Origin: Streptomyces sp. DH5
GTDB lineage: Bacteria; Actinomycetota; Actinomycetes; Streptomycetales; Streptomycetaceae
DNA: 64,000 nucleotides
Direction: 5' to 3'
NCBI RefSeq assembly: GCF_020873915.1
Contig: NZ_JAHWGP010000004.1
Coordinates: 62,001 to 126,000 of the forward strand
In this document: piece by piece, positions 52,913 to 62,802 of the stretch
How the letters are laid out: every line of letters begins with the position of its first letter
Position numbering within the stretch: position 1 is the stretch's first letter
Position numbers and translations under genes: made by a program
The notes under the pieces: generated by a model
The model's database searches: none
What the model was told of the DNA's origin: nothing
Seen by the model: the letters and a program-made list of their open reading frames with translations, nothing else

Positions 52913-54073
52913 TCAGCCCGTCAGGCCCAACTCCCGTGCGATCAGCATGCGCTGGACCTCGCTCGTGCCCTCGCCGATCTCCAGGATCTTGGAGTCCCGC
53001 CACATGCGGGCCACCGGGTACTCGTTCATGAAGCCGTAGCCGCCGTGGATCTGGGTGGCGTCGCGGGCGTTGTCCACGGCGACCGTCGACGAGTACAGCT
53101 TGGCCAGCGCCGCCTCCTTCTTGAAGGGCTCGCCCGCCACCAGCCGGCTGGCCGCGTCCCGCCACGCCAGACGGGCCGTGTGGGCCTTCATCTCCATGTC
53201 GGCGATCTTGAACTGGATCGCCTGGTTGGCGCCGATCGGCCGCCCGAACGCGTGCCGCTCCCTGGCGTACTTCACCGACTCGTCCACACAGCCCTGCGCC
53301 AGGCCCGTGCCCAGCGCGGCGATGGCGATCCGGCCCTCGTCCAGGATGCGCAGGAACTGGGCGTAGCCGCGGCCCTCCTCGCCGAGCAGGTTGGCGGCCG
53401 GGACCCGGACGTCGGCGAAGGACAGCTCACGCGTGTCCGAGGCGTTCCAGCCGACCTTCGAGTACGGTGCCGCCACCGTGAAGCCCGGCGTGCCCGACGG
53501 GACGATGATCGCGGAGATCAGCGGCTTGCCGTCCGGCTTGCGGCCGGTGACCGCGGTGACCGTGACCAGGCCCGTGATGTCGGTGCCCGAGTTGGTGATG
53601 AAGCACTTGGTGCCGTTGATGACCCACTCGTTCGTCGACTCGTCCAGCCGGGCCGTCGTACGGGTCGCGCCCGCGTCGCTGCCGCCGTCCGGCTCGGTCA
53701 GGCCGAACGCGCCCAGGATCTCGCCCGAGCACAGCCGGGGGAGCCACTCGCGCTTCTGCTCCTCGGTGCCGAACAGGTGCAGCGGCATCGCGCCCAGCGA
53801 GACGCCCGCCTCCAGCGTGATGGCCACCGAGGAGTCGACCCGGGCCAGTTCCTCCAGGGCCACGCCGAGGGCGAAGTAGTCGCCGCCCATGCCGCCGTAC
53901 TCCTCCGGGAACGGCAGGCCGAACAGGCCCATGCGGCCCATCTCCCGCACTATCTCGTACGGGAACTCGTGCCGCTCGTAGAAGTCACCGATCTTCGGTG
54001 CCACCACGTCGTGGGCGAACTCCTCGACCGTGCGGCGGAGTTCTTCCAGTTCGGGGGAGAGCTTGTGGTCCAT
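52913..54073 (-). CDS. acdH: Acyl-CoA dehydrogenase, probable isovaleryl-CoA step
   Basis: A 386-residue FAD enzyme oxidising short branched acyl-CoAs. The two family signatures are LGAFGLTEPDGGSDAGATRT and the C-terminal QIHGGYGFMNEYPVARMWRD; the usual C-terminal catalytic Glu is present in IGEGTSEVQR. Its gene ends an operon with both subunits of a methylcrotonyl-CoA-type carboxylase and HMG-CoA lyase, so leucine/isovalerate breakdown is the likely role; branched-chain acyl-CoAs in general are possible. It starts 6 bp after the lyase stop. Confidence 0.88.
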   Translation of the reverse strand: MDHKLSPELEELRRTVEEFAHDVVAPKIGDFYERHEFPYEIVREMGRMGLFGLPFPEEYGGMGGDYFALGVALEELARVDSSVAITLEAGVSLGAMPLHLFGTEEQKREWLPRLCSGEILGAFGLTEPDGGSDAGATRTTARLDESTNEWVINGTKCFITNSGTDITGLVTVTAVTGRKPDGKPLISAIIVPSGTPGFTVAAPYSKVGWNASDTRELSFADVRVPAANLLGEEGRGYAQFLRILDEGRIAIAALGTGLAQGCVDESVKYARERHAFGRPIGANQAIQFKIADMEMKAHTARLAWRDAASRLVAGEPFKKEAALAKLYSSTVAVDNARDATQIHGGYGFMNEYPVARMWRDSKILEIGEGTSEVQRMLIARELGLTG

Positions 54074-54079
54074 GGTCGT

Positions 54080-55027
54080 TCACGACTCCTGGTGGGAGAG
54101 GGCTCGGACGGTGCGGGACGGGCTGGTTCGGCCCAGGTGGGCGGCCATCCAGACGCTTGTGGCGACCAGACGGCCGAGGTCGACCCCGGTGTCGATGCCG
54201 AGGCCGCGCAGCATCCACACGAGGTCCTCGGTGGCGAGATTTCCGGTGGCGGACTTCGCGTACGGGCAGCCGCCCAGCCCGCCGGCGGAGGCGTCGACCG
54301 TGGTGACGCCCCGCTGGAGCGCGGCCAGCGTGTTGGACAGGGCCTGCCCGTAGGTGTCGTGGAAGTGCACGCCCAGCGCGGAGACGGGGACGTCCGCCTC
54401 GGTGAGCGCGGTGAGCAGGGCCGTCACATGGCCCGGGGTGGCCACCCCGATGGTGTCGCCCAGGCTCAGTTCGTCGCAGCCCATGTCCAGCAGGGCCCGG
54501 CACACCCGCACCACCTGCGGGACGGGGACCGCGCCCTCCCACGGGTCGCCGAAGCACATCGAGAGGTAGCCGCGGACGTGCACGTCCGCCGCCTTCGCCC
54601 GGCTCACCACCGGCTCGAACATGGCCAGCGCCTCGTCCACCGTGCGGTTGAGGTTGGCCCGGGCGAAGGACTCCGTGGCGCTGGCGAACACCGCGACCCG
54701 CCGGGCGCCGAGCGCCAGCGCGCGGTCCAGTCCCCGCTCGTTGGGCACCAGCACCGGCAGCTCCACGGGCAGGTCCGCGACGGCCGGGTACAGCTCCTCG
54801 GCGTCCGCGAGCTGGGGCACCCACTTGGGGTGCACGAAGCTGGTCGCCTCGATGGTGGTCAGGCCGGTGGCGGCCAGACGGCGGACGAACTCCGCCTTGA
54901 CGGCCGTCGGGACGGTCGCCTTCTCGTTCTGCAGGCCGTCGCGGGCACCCACCTCGTGGATCCGCACCCGCGCGGGCAGTCCCGCCGCCGGTACGACCAT
55001 GGGCAGGCCCGGTTCCGGAGTGTTCAC
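54080..55027 (-). CDS. Hydroxymethylglutaryl-CoA lyase
   Basis: A 315-residue HMGL-like TIM-barrel enzyme splitting HMG-CoA to acetoacetate and acetyl-CoA, the last step of leucine catabolism. [15 protein letters not shown] carries the metal- and substrate-binding Arg-Asp; [14 protein letters not shown] the metal histidines; GLGGCPYAK the catalytic Cys loop. GTG start overlaps the carboxylase stop (GTGA). Confidence 0.93.
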   Translation of the reverse strand: MNTPEPGLPMVVPAAGLPARVRIHEVGARDGLQNEKATVPTAVKAEFVRRLAATGLTTIEATSFVHPKWVPQLADAEELYPAVADLPVELPVLVPNERGLDRALALGARRVAVFASATESFARANLNRTVDEALAMFEPVVSRAKAADVHVRGYLSMCFGDPWEGAVPVPQVVRVCRALLDMGCDELSLGDTIGVATPGHVTALLTALTEADVPVSALGVHFHDTYGQALSNTLAALQRGVTTVDASAGGLGGCPYAKSATGNLATEDLVWMLRGLGIDTGVDLGRLVATSVWMAAHLGRTSPSRTVRALSHQES

Positions 55028-56967
55028 GCCGTCTCCTCCTCCACGGGTGCGATGACCGCGAGCACCTGGTCCATGGCGACCGTCGTGCCCGGGGCCACGT
55101 CCAGCTCGGTGACCGTGCCGGCGTGCGGGGCGGAGATGACGTGCTCCATCTTCATCGCCTCCACCACCAGCAGGCTCTGTCCGGCGGCCACCTCGTCGCC
55201 GACGGCCACCTTCACCACCGTCACGGTGCCCGGCATCGGCGCGGTCAGCGAGTCGGCGCCCCCCTGGCCCGCCCGGGTGAGGGACGCGGCGACCGGGTCG
55301 TGGTCCCGCACGTGCCAGGCGTCGCCGTCCCGGCCGATCCAGTCGGCGGCGCGGTGGAAGGTGTGCCGGACGCCGTCCAGCGTCACCGCCACCCGGTCGC
55401 CGGTGACCGTGTGGGCGCCGCGCGGCGTGTGCTCCACCGGGTCCGTGACGCGCAGGTGGAAGGCGGCCGGTTTCGGGGTGCCGCCCATGCGCCAGCCGTC
55501 CGGCACCGAGAAGGGGTCCGTCCAGCCGTCGCCGCGTGGACGCAGCGCCTCCAGGCGCACGGCCGCCGCGGCCTCGTACACCTCGACGGGGACCCCGGCC
55601 GGCACCAGGCCCTCCGCCTCACGCTCCACCAGCCCGGTGTCCATGTCGCCGCTCACCACCGCCGGATGGGCCAGCAGCCGCCGCAGGAACCCCGCGTTGG
55701 TCTGCACGCCCAGCGTGACCGTCTCCGCCAGGGCCGCCCGGAGCCTGCGCAGCGCGGTCGCCCGGTCGGGCCCGTACGCGATCACCTTGGAGAGCATCGG
55801 GTCGTAGAGGCTGCCGACCTCCGTGCCCTCGCTCAGCCCGGAGTCGGTGCGCACCCCGTCGCCCTGCGGCTCGCGCAGTCTCAGCACCGTGCCCCCGGAG
55901 GGGAGGAAGCCGCGGGCCGGGTCCTCGGCGCAGATGCGGGCCTCGACCGCGTGCCCGGTGAGCCGGACGTCGTCCTGCCCGAACGCCAGCGGCTCGCCCG
56001 CCGCCACCCGCAGCTGCCACTCCACCAGGTCGATTCCCGTGACCAGCTCGGTGACCGGGTGCTCCACCTGGAGGCGGGTGTTCATCTCCATGAAGTAGTA
56101 CGAGGACGGGTCGTTGCCCGGGACGATGAACTCCACCGTGCCCGCGCCCCGGTAGCCGCAGGAGCGGGCCGCCTGGACCGCCGCCTCGCCCATCGCGGCC
56201 CGGGTCCCCTCGTCGAGGAGCACGCTGGGCGCCTCCTCGATGATCTTCTGGTGGCGCCGCTGGAGGGAGCACTCGCGCTCGCCGAGGTGCACCACGCCCC
56301 CGTGCCCGTCGGCCAGCACCTGGATCTCGATGTGCCGGGGCCGGTCGATCCACCGCTCGACGAGCAGCGTGTCGTCACCGAAGGAGGCGCGGGCCTCGCG
56401 GCGCGCGGCGGCGATCTCGTCGGCCAGCAGCGAGGCGTCCCGCACCAGCCGCATGCCCTTGCCGCCACCGCCCGCGGACGGCTTCAGCAGCACCGGCACG
56501 CCGATCTCCCGGGCGGCCTCGGCGAGCTCCTCGTCGGTCAGTCCGCTGCCGCTGGAGCCGGGTACGACCGGCACGCCGGCCGCCTTCACCGTCTCCTTGG
56601 CGCGGATCTTGTCGCCCATCAGCGCGATGGCGTCCGCCGGGGGCCCGATGAACACCAGCCCCGCCTCGGCGCACGCCCGCGCGAAGCCCGCGTTCTCGGC
56701 GAGGAAGCCGTACCCGGGGTGGACCGCCTGCGCGCCGGTGCGGGCGGCGGCCCGAAGCAGCCGCTCCACCGACAGGTAGCTCTCGGAGGCGGCCGCGGGC
56801 CCGATCCGCACCGCCGTGTCGGCCTCCCGGACGTGCCGGGCGCCGGCGTCCGCGTCGGAGTACACGGCCACCGAGCGCACGCCCATCGACCGCAGGGTGC
56901 GGATGACGCGGACCGCGATCTCACCCCGGTTGGCCACCAGCACCGTCTCGAACATCTGCTCTGTCAT
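55024..56967 (-). CDS. Acyl-CoA carboxylase biotin carboxylase/carrier subunit (MCC alpha)
   Basis: A 647-residue fused subunit: biotin carboxylase (about 1-445; ATP-grasp loop [30 protein letters not shown]), a middle linker domain, and a C-terminal biotin carrier domain with the biotinyl Lys in VEAMKMEHV. With the next gene's carboxyltransferase it should carboxylate 3-methylcrotonyl-CoA. ATG at 56967 chosen because AGGGGA is 9 nt upstream; a GTG at 56985 overlaps the upstream stop. Confidence 0.92.
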   Translation of the reverse strand: MTEQMFETVLVANRGEIAVRVIRTLRSMGVRSVAVYSDADAGARHVREADTAVRIGPAAASESYLSVERLLRAAARTGAQAVHPGYGFLAENAGFARACAEAGLVFIGPPADAIALMGDKIRAKETVKAAGVPVVPGSSGSGLTDEELAEAAREIGVPVLLKPSAGGGGKGMRLVRDASLLADEIAAARREARASFGDDTLLVERWIDRPRHIEIQVLADGHGGVVHLGERECSLQRRHQKIIEEAPSVLLDEGTRAAMGEAAVQAARSCGYRGAGTVEFIVPGNDPSSYYFMEMNTRLQVEHPVTELVTGIDLVEWQLRVAAGEPLAFGQDDVRLTGHAVEARICAEDPARGFLPSGGTVLRLREPQGDGVRTDSGLSEGTEVGSLYDPMLSKVIAYGPDRATALRRLRAALAETVTLGVQTNAGFLRRLLAHPAVVSGDMDTGLVEREAEGLVPAGVPVEVYEAAAAVRLEALRPRGDGWTDPFSVPDGWRMGGTPKPAAFHLRVTDPVEHTPRGAHTVTGDRVAVTLDGVRHTFHRAADWIGRDGDAWHVRDHDPVAASLTRAGQGGADSLTAPMPGTVTVVKVAVGDEVAAGQSLLVVEAMKMEHVISAPHAGTVTELDVAPGTTVAMDQVLAVIAPVEEETA

Positions 56968-56981
56968 CGTCAGGGGTCCCC

Positions 56982-58598
56982 TCACATCCGGAAGACGCCG
57001 AACTGGGGGTCACCCAGGGGCGCGTTGGCGCACGCGGTCAGGGCCAGACCCAGCACCTGCCGGGTGTCCATCGGGTCGATCACGCCGTCGTCCCAGAGGC
57101 GGGCCGTCGCGTAGTAGGCGTTCCCCTGACGCTCGTACTGGGCACGGATCGGGGCCTTGAAGGCGTCCTCGTCCTCGGCCGGCCACTCCTCGCCGCGCCC
57201 TTCGAGCTGGTCCCGCTTGACGGTGGCGAGGACGGAGGCGGCCTGCTCGCCGCCCATCACGGAGATCTTCGCGTTGGGCCACATCCACAGGAAGCGCGGC
57301 GAGTACGCCCGCCCGCACATCGAGTAGTTGCCCGCTCCGTAGGACCCGCCGACCACCACCGTCAGCTTCGGCACGCGGGTGCAGGCGACCGCGGTGACCA
57401 TCTTGGCGCCGTGCTTGGCGATGCCGCCCGCCTCGTAGTCCCGGCCGACCATGAAGCCCGAGATGTTCTGCAGGAACAGCAGCGGGATGCCGCGCTGGTC
57501 GCACAGCTCGATGAAGTGGGCGCCCTTCTGGGCGGACTCGGAGAACAGGATGCCGTTGTTGGCGACGATCCCCACCGGGTGGCCGTGGATCCGGGCGAAG
57601 CCGGTGACCAGGGTCTGCCCGAACTCCGGCTTGAACTCGGCGAAACGGGAGCCGTCGGTGATCCGCGCGATGATCTCCCGCACGTCGTAGGGGGTGCGGG
57701 AGTCGACCGGCACCGCCCCGTACAGCCCCGCCGGGTCCACCTTGGGCTCGACGGCCGGCTCGACGCTCCAGGGCAGGGAGCCCCGCGTGGGGAGGGTGGA
57801 GACGATGGTGCGCACGATCCTGAGCGCGTGCGCGTCGTCCTCCGCGAGGTGGTCGGTCACGCCGGAGACCCGGGAGTGGACCTCGCCGCCGCCCAGCTCC
57901 TCCGCCGTCACCACCTCACCGGTGGCCGCCTTCACCAGCGGCGGGCCGCCGAGGAAGATCGTGCCCTGGTTCCGCACGATCACCGCCTCGTCGCTCATCG
58001 CCGGGACGTACGCCCCGCCCGCCGTGCAGGAGCCGAGGACCGCCGCGATCTGCGGGATGCCGGCGCCGGACATCCGGGCCTGGTTGTAGAAGATCCGCCC
58101 GAAGTGGTCCCGGTCCGGGAACACCTCGTCCTGCATCGGCAGGAACGCGCCGCCGGAGTCCACCAGGTAGACGCAGGGCAGCCGGTTGTCGAGGGCCACC
58201 TCCTGCGCGCGCAGGTGCTTCTTCACCGTCATCGGGTAGTACGTGCCGCCCTTGACGGTGGCGTCGTTGGCCACGACCACGCACTCCCGGCCGCTGACCC
58301 GGCCGATCCCGGAGATCACCCCGGCCGCCGGGGCCTGCCCCTCGTACATCCCGTCGGCCGCCAGCGGGGCCAGCTCCAGGAAGGGCGAGCCGGGGTCGAG
58401 GAGCGTGTCCACGCGGTCGCGCGGGAGCAGTTTCCCGCGCGCCGTGTGCCGTGCCCGCGCCCGCTCGCCGCCGCCGAGCGCCGCCGCGGCCAGCTTGCCG
58501 CGCAGCTCCCCGACGAGGGCGCGGTGCGCCTCCTCGTTGGCCCGAAAGGACTCCGACGCGGGATCTGCCGCGCTGTGAAGCTCCGGTGCCTCGTGCAT
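56982..58598 (-). CDS. Acyl-CoA carboxylase carboxyltransferase subunit (MCC beta)
   Basis: A 538-residue carboxyltransferase with two crotonase-like halves: [40 protein letters not shown], and [20 protein letters not shown] with [20 protein letters not shown] in the second. This pattern is that of methylcrotonyl-CoA rather than propionyl-CoA carboxylases. First gene of the four-gene operon; the TetR operators lie directly upstream. Confidence 0.93.
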   Translation of the reverse strand: MHEAPELHSAADPASESFRANEEAHRALVGELRGKLAAAALGGGERARARHTARGKLLPRDRVDTLLDPGSPFLELAPLAADGMYEGQAPAAGVISGIGRVSGRECVVVANDATVKGGTYYPMTVKKHLRAQEVALDNRLPCVYLVDSGGAFLPMQDEVFPDRDHFGRIFYNQARMSGAGIPQIAAVLGSCTAGGAYVPAMSDEAVIVRNQGTIFLGGPPLVKAATGEVVTAEELGGGEVHSRVSGVTDHLAEDDAHALRIVRTIVSTLPTRGSLPWSVEPAVEPKVDPAGLYGAVPVDSRTPYDVREIIARITDGSRFAEFKPEFGQTLVTGFARIHGHPVGIVANNGILFSESAQKGAHFIELCDQRGIPLLFLQNISGFMVGRDYEAGGIAKHGAKMVTAVACTRVPKLTVVVGGSYGAGNYSMCGRAYSPRFLWMWPNAKISVMGGEQAASVLATVKRDQLEGRGEEWPAEDEDAFKAPIRAQYERQGNAYYATARLWDDGVIDPMDTRQVLGLALTACANAPLGDPQFGVFRM

Positions 58599-58618
58599 CC
58601 TGCGGGTCCCCTCACCTT

Positions 58619-58634
58619 GTTAATGAGCGTTAAC
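58619..58634. promoter_or_regulatory. TetR-type operator, copy 1
   Basis: GTTAATGAGCGTTAAC is a palindrome-like 16-mer in the 87-bp gap between the divergent carboxyltransferase and TetR genes. It matches copy 2 at 14 of 16 positions. Confidence 0.75.
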
Positions 58635-58647
58635 GCATTTCCTCCAG

Positions 58648-58663
58648 GTTAACGAGCGCTAAC
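58648..58663. promoter_or_regulatory. TetR-type operator, copy 2
   Basis: GTTAACGAGCGCTAAC, 29 bp from copy 1 (start to start). The pair lies between the two divergent starts and is the likely binding site of the adjacent TetR protein, controlling both directions. Confidence 0.75.
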
Positions 58664-58685
58664 CTCCCTGTCTAGAATCGTCTTC

Positions 58686-59294
58686 ATGGCCACCAGAACC
58701 GACGCCCCCACCCGCCGCGAACAGATCCTCAAGGAGGCCGCCCGGCTCTTCGCCGAGCGCGGCTTCCACGGCGTCGGGGTCGACGAGATAGGCGCGGCGG
58801 TGGGCATCAGCGGGCCCGGGCTCTACCGGCACTTCGCGGGCAAGGACGCGATGCTCGCGGAGTTGCTGGTGGGGATCAGCGGCCAGCTGCTGACCGGCGC
58901 GAAGCAGCGCCTGAAGGAGGCCGGGGACGGGCCGGCCCCCGAGGCGGTCCTCGACTCGCTGATCGAGGGGCACATCGACTTCGCGCTCGACGACCGTCCC
59001 CTGATCACCCTGCACGACCGTGAGCTGGACCGCCTCCGGGACAGCGACCGCAAGCTGGTCCGCCAGCTGCAGCGGCAGTACGTGGAGCTGTGGGTGGAGG
59101 TGGTCCGCGCGCTCTACCCGCAGCTGGCCGAACCGGCCGCCCGCTCGGCCGTGCACTCGGTGTTCGGCCTGCTCAACTCCACCCCGCACCTGGCCCGCCC
59201 GGGCGCGCTCCCCGGCCGGGCGACGACGGCCGGGCTGCTGCACCGGATGGCGCGGGGCGCCTTCGCGGCGGCGGGGGCGACGCCCGCGGCGTGA
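58686..59294 (+). CDS. TetR-family regulator of the acyl-CoA catabolic operon
   Basis: A 202-residue regulator. The N-terminal helix-turn-helix (about 10-58: REQILKEAARLFAERGFHGV, ISGPGLYRHFAGKDAMLAEL) is typical TetR; the rest is a helical ligand-binding domain. Divergent from the carboxylase operon across two matching palindromes, so it probably represses that operon and itself, with an acyl-CoA intermediate as plausible inducer (inferred). Confidence 0.92.
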   Translation: MATRTDAPTRREQILKEAARLFAERGFHGVGVDEIGAAVGISGPGLYRHFAGKDAMLAELLVGISGQLLTGAKQRLKEAGDGPAPEAVLDSLIEGHIDFALDDRPLITLHDRELDRLRDSDRKLVRQLQRQYVELWVEVVRALYPQLAEPAARSAVHSVFGLLNSTPHLARPGALPGRATTAGLLHRMARGAFAAAGATPAA

Positions 59295-59362
59295 CGAGCG
59301 TTACGGGGGTCTGGGGGGCCGCGCTCTGGACGCCTGTGGATACTCGCCGGTATCTTTGTCTG

Positions 59363-59376
59363 AGCAAGCGCTTAGA
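59363..59376. promoter_or_regulatory. Candidate TetR-type palindrome before second acyl-CoA dehydrogenase
   Basis: agcaagcgcttaga contains the perfect 8-bp core AAGCGCTT, 30 bp upstream of the dehydrogenase start. It resembles AGCAAGCGCTTGCT-type operators of fatty-acid regulators, but the right arm is imperfect. Confidence 0.35.
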
Positions 59377-59405
59377 CATGCCTAGGGTACGCGGAGGTGG
59401 CGGCG

Positions 59406-60563
59406 GTGCGCCGTACGGTTTTCAACGAGGATCACGAGGCGTTCCGGGAGACCATCCGGGCCTTCATCGAGGCCGAGGTCGTGCCCGTCTACGACGAGTG
59501 GTTCGCGGCGGGCCAGGCGCCGCGCGACTTCTACTACAAGCTCGGTGAGCTGGGCATCTTCGGCATCAGCGTGCCGGAGGAGTTCGGCGGCGCGGGCCTG
59601 GACACCCACAAGTTCGAGGCGGTCCTCTACGAGGAGACCGCCCGCGCGGGCGTCCAGTTCGGCGGCTCCGGCGTGCACGTGCTGCTCGCCCTGCCGTACA
59701 TCAAGATGCTGGCCACCGACGAGCAGAAGAAGCGCTTCCTGCCGAAGTTCGTCTCCGGCGAGGAGATGTGGGCCATCGCGATGACCGAGCCGGGCACCGG
59801 CTCCGACCTCGCGGGCATGAAGACCACCGCCAAGCTCAGCGAGGACGGCACCCACTACGTCCTCAACGGCGCCAAGACCTTCATCACCGGCGGCGTCCAC
59901 GCCGACAAGGTGATCGTCTGCGCCCGCACCGCCGCCCCCACGGCCGAGGACCGCCGTCACGGCATCTCCCTCTTCGCCGTCGACACCAAGTCCGAGGGCT
60001 ACTCCGTCGGCCGCAAGCTCGACAAGCTCGGCCTGAAGACCTCCGACACCGCCGAGCTGGCCTTCGTCGACGTCAAGGTCCCCGTCGAGGACCTGCTCGG
60101 CGAGGAGAACAAGGGCTTCTACTACCTCGGCCACAACCTGGCCTCCGAGCGCTGGGGCATCGCCTTCGGCGCCTACGCGCAGGCCAAGGCCGCCGTCCGG
60201 TTCGCCAAGCAGTACGTGCAGGAGCGCACCGTCTTCGGCAAGCCGGTCGCCCACTTCCAGAACACCAAGTTCGAGCTGGCCGCCTGCCAGGCCGAGGTGG
60301 ACGCCGCCGAGGCCGTCGCCGACCGCGCCACCGAGGCCCTGGACGCCGGCGAGCTCACCCCCGCCGAGGCCGCCTCCGCGAAGCTGTTCTGCACCGAGGT
60401 CGCCCACCGCGTCATCGACCGCTGCCTCCAGCTGCACGGCGGCTACGGCTACATGAACGAGTACCCGATCGCCCGCCTGTACGCGGACAACCGCGTCAAC
60501 CGCATCTACGGCGGCACCAGCGAGATCATGAAGTCGATCATCGCCAAGGACATGGGTCTGTAA
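59406..60563 (+). CDS. Acyl-CoA dehydrogenase, LCAD/IVD-like
   Basis: A 385-residue FAD enzyme. Signatures are WAIAMTEPGTGSDLAGMKTT and QLHGGYGYMNEYPIARLYAD. The C-terminal catalytic Glu of medium-chain enzymes is replaced by Gly (IYGGTSEIMK); as in long-chain and isovaleryl enzymes, the base is probably the Glu in ASERWGIA. I use the GTG at 59406, 8 nt after GGAGG; a GTG at 59397 overlaps that ribosome site. Lies after the tetR gene, same direction, 111 bp gap. Confidence 0.87.
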   Translation: MRRTVFNEDHEAFRETIRAFIEAEVVPVYDEWFAAGQAPRDFYYKLGELGIFGISVPEEFGGAGLDTHKFEAVLYEETARAGVQFGGSGVHVLLALPYIKMLATDEQKKRFLPKFVSGEEMWAIAMTEPGTGSDLAGMKTTAKLSEDGTHYVLNGAKTFITGGVHADKVIVCARTAAPTAEDRRHGISLFAVDTKSEGYSVGRKLDKLGLKTSDTAELAFVDVKVPVEDLLGEENKGFYYLGHNLASERWGIAFGAYAQAKAAVRFAKQYVQERTVFGKPVAHFQNTKFELAACQAEVDAAEAVADRATEALDAGELTPAEAASAKLFCTEVAHRVIDRCLQLHGGYGYMNEYPIARLYADNRVNRIYGGTSEIMKSIIAKDMGL

Positions 60564-60598
60564 GGTCCCGGGAATCCCTGCCGTATACGACTGATTCC

Positions 60599-61474
60599 AT
60601 GAGTCAGGCACTACAGGAACTCCTCGATCTGCTCGACCTCGAGCAGATCGAGGAGAACATCTTCCGCGGCCAGTCCCGCGCCTCCGCCGTCCCCCGCGTC
60701 TTCGGCGGGCAGGTGGCGGCGCAGGCCCTGGTCGCCGCGGGACGGACCGTCCCCGCGGACCGGCCCGCCCACTCGCTGCACGCGTACTTCCTGCGCATCG
60801 GCGACCCGGGCGCCCCGATCGTCTACACCGTCGACCGGATCCGGGACGGCCGCTCCTTCACCACGCGGCGCGTGGTGGCAGTCCAGCACGGCAAGCCGAT
60901 CTTCCACCTCTCCGCCTCCTTCCAGGAGCACGAGGAGGGCCTGGACCACCAGGCGCCGATGCCGCCCTCGCCGGACCCGGACACCCTGCCGACCTCCGAG
61001 GAGCGGCTGCGCGGCTACCCGCACCTCGCCCCCGAGATCGTGCACCGCTACCTCGGGGCCCGCTCGGCGGTCGACCTGCGCTACGTCGACGACCCGCCCT
61101 ACGGCCGTTTCGGCGAGCCGCGCGAACCGCACTCCCAGGTCTGGTTCCGCACCAACGGCAAGCTCGACAGCGACGACCCCCTGCTGCACGTCGTCCTCGC
61201 CACGTACGTCTCCGACATGACGCTCCTCGACTCCATCCTGCTCGCCCACGGGCGCGGCGGCTGGGCCGTCGGTGACGTCGTCGGCGCGTCCCTGGACCAC
61301 GCGATGTGGTTCCACCGCCCGTTCCGCGCCGACGAGTGGCTGCTGTACGACCAGCAGTCCCCGTCGGCCCACGGCGGCCGGGGCCTGGGCCAGGGCCGCA
61401 TCTACACCCGGGACGGCCGGCTCGCGGTCTCGGTCATCCAGGAGGGCGTGGTCCGCGTCCCGCGCGGGGCGTAG
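60599..61474 (+). CDS. Acyl-CoA thioesterase II (TesB-like)
   Basis: A 291-residue double hot-dog thioesterase releasing free fatty acids from acyl-CoA: IFRGQSRASAVPRVFGGQVA near the start, FLRIGDPGAPIVYTVDRIRD, and the C-terminal SLDHAMWFHRPFRADEWLLY. Catalytic Asp is expected in the SLDHAMWFHR region. ATG at 60599, 36 bp after the dehydrogenase gene, probably co-transcribed. Confidence 0.92.
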   Translation: MSQALQELLDLLDLEQIEENIFRGQSRASAVPRVFGGQVAAQALVAAGRTVPADRPAHSLHAYFLRIGDPGAPIVYTVDRIRDGRSFTTRRVVAVQHGKPIFHLSASFQEHEEGLDHQAPMPPSPDPDTLPTSEERLRGYPHLAPEIVHRYLGARSAVDLRYVDDPPYGRFGEPREPHSQVWFRTNGKLDSDDPLLHVVLATYVSDMTLLDSILLAHGRGGWAVGDVVGASLDHAMWFHRPFRADEWLLYDQQSPSAHGGRGLGQGRIYTRDGRLAVSVIQEGVVRVPRGA

Positions 61475-61565
61475 GAGCCCGTGCGCGGGCGCGGGGAGAC
61501 GTAGCTTCCGGCGCGAGTGGGCAGTGTTCCCGTCGACGTTCCGCGATCGAGCCGAGGGGGGGACC

Positions 61566-61844
61566 GTGCCCACCAGCGCGAGGATTCTTGTCGAGAAGGT
61601 CGTCAAGCAACGGGCGGCGTACGAACGCAACCAGAAGGCGAAGCCCCATCCCGACAACATCAGGCTGCTCCAGATCGACGCCGACATCGCCCTGGCCCAG
61701 AGCAACTTGGAGCTGGCCGAAGCCCTCAAGGCCTCGGCCGAAGCCGGTGACAAGAACAACGGCGCGCTCAAGGACGCCGTCAGCGCCCTGACCACCAAGG
61801 TCACGGCACTGACGGCCAAGATCGCCGAAGCCGCCAGACGCTGA
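61566..61844 (+). CDS. Small helical protein
   Basis: A 92-residue protein with GTG start behind a strong GAGGGGGG site. It is nearly all helix with heptad-like spacing (ALKDAVSALTTKVTALTAKI), so a coiled coil is likely. No cysteine, no membrane segment. Function not recognised. It is in line with, and 91 bp after, the thioesterase gene. Confidence 0.7.
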   Translation: MPTSARILVEKVVKQRAAYERNQKAKPHPDNIRLLQIDADIALAQSNLELAEALKASAEAGDKNNGALKDAVSALTTKVTALTAKIAEAARR

Positions 61845-61861
61845 GCGCGGGGCTCACGCAC

Positions 61862-61896
61862 GTCCCGGGCCGGCGTCACGCTCCGCGCCCGGGGAC
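61862..61896. terminator. Hairpin between convergent genes
   Basis: GTCCCGGGC and GCCCGGGGAC can pair (one bulge) around a 16-nt loop, in the 59-bp gap between the small helical protein and the next minus-strand gene. Confidence 0.45.
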
Positions 61897-61903
61897 GGTG
61901 CGC

Positions 61904-62692
61904 CTAGCCGATCCCCGCCTCCGCCAGGAGGTACGCCGTCATCGGGTCGTAGTGGCGGGGGCTGGTGACGTGGTCGTCGAGGGGGACCGTGACCTGGACG
62001 GTGCCCTCGGTCTCGGCGAGGAACAGCGCCGGGTCGTTGCAGTCCGCGTAGCCGACGGAGTCGACGCCGTACTGACCCGCGGCGCCCGCCCAGCCGTGGT
62101 CGGCGACGACCAGGTCCGGCAGCGGGCGGCCCCCGCGCTCCAGGGCACCGAGGACGGCCTTCATCGGCTCCCCGGAGTGGGTGTGCCACAGCGTGGCACC
62201 GTGCTCCAGCACCGCCACGTCCGCGAACTGCATCACATATCCCTCGTCCGTGGTCAGCCCGTCCGGGACGACCACGATCTCGCAGCCGGCCGCCCGCAGC
62301 GCCGCGGCCGTCGCCCGGTGCACGTCGAGCAGCCCGCCCGGGTGACCGGTGGCGAACAGCACCCGCTGCCGCCCCTCCGCCGCCTTGCGCAGCCTCCCGG
62401 CCATGCGCTCCAGTCCGGACACGGTCAGCTCCGGGTCGATGGTGTCCTGCCCGTACCGGTGTTCCGGGTCGTCGTTGACGCCCACCCGCTCCGCCATCAC
62501 CGCGAGCACGTCCTGCTCGTCGGTCCAGCGGTCGCCGAGCTCCAGGCCGAGCCAGTAGTGGCGGTCGCCGTTCGCCAGCTTCCGGTAGTGGGCGAGGTTG
62601 TTCTCGCGCGGCGTGGCGACATCGCCCGCGATGCGGGTGGCGACCAGGTGTTCGACGAGTTCGGCGCGGCTGGGTGTCCCGGGTATCGGCAT
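61904..62692 (-). CDS. Conserved protein, possibly a phosphatase
   Basis: A 262-residue soluble protein (ATG 62692) with conserved-looking segments NNLAHYRKLANGDRHYWLGL, LFATGHPGGLLDVHRATAAA, VVVPDGLTTDEGYVMQFADV and LVVADHGWAGAAGQYGVDSV. I recall the family being called phosphatase in Streptomyces annotations, but no motif in the sequence proves that, and other hydrolase roles are equally possible. Divergence is not seen; the next gene is also on the minus strand, 110 bp upstream. Confidence 0.65.
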   Translation of the reverse strand: MPIPGTPSRAELVEHLVATRIAGDVATPRENNLAHYRKLANGDRHYWLGLELGDRWTDEQDVLAVMAERVGVNDDPEHRYGQDTIDPELTVSGLERMAGRLRKAAEGRQRVLFATGHPGGLLDVHRATAAALRAAGCEIVVVPDGLTTDEGYVMQFADVAVLEHGATLWHTHSGEPMKAVLGALERGGRPLPDLVVADHGWAGAAGQYGVDSVGYADCNDPALFLAETEGTVQVTVPLDDHVTSPRHYDPMTAYLLAEAGIG

Positions 62693-62802
62693 GCCCCCCA
62701 TTGTGGAGCAGCGCCTGGTGGGCGTCCCTGACGTATCGCCCGCTGGGACGTGCGTCACCTACTCAGCCGACTCCGTACGGATACTCAGGCTCCCGGCCCG
62801 GC

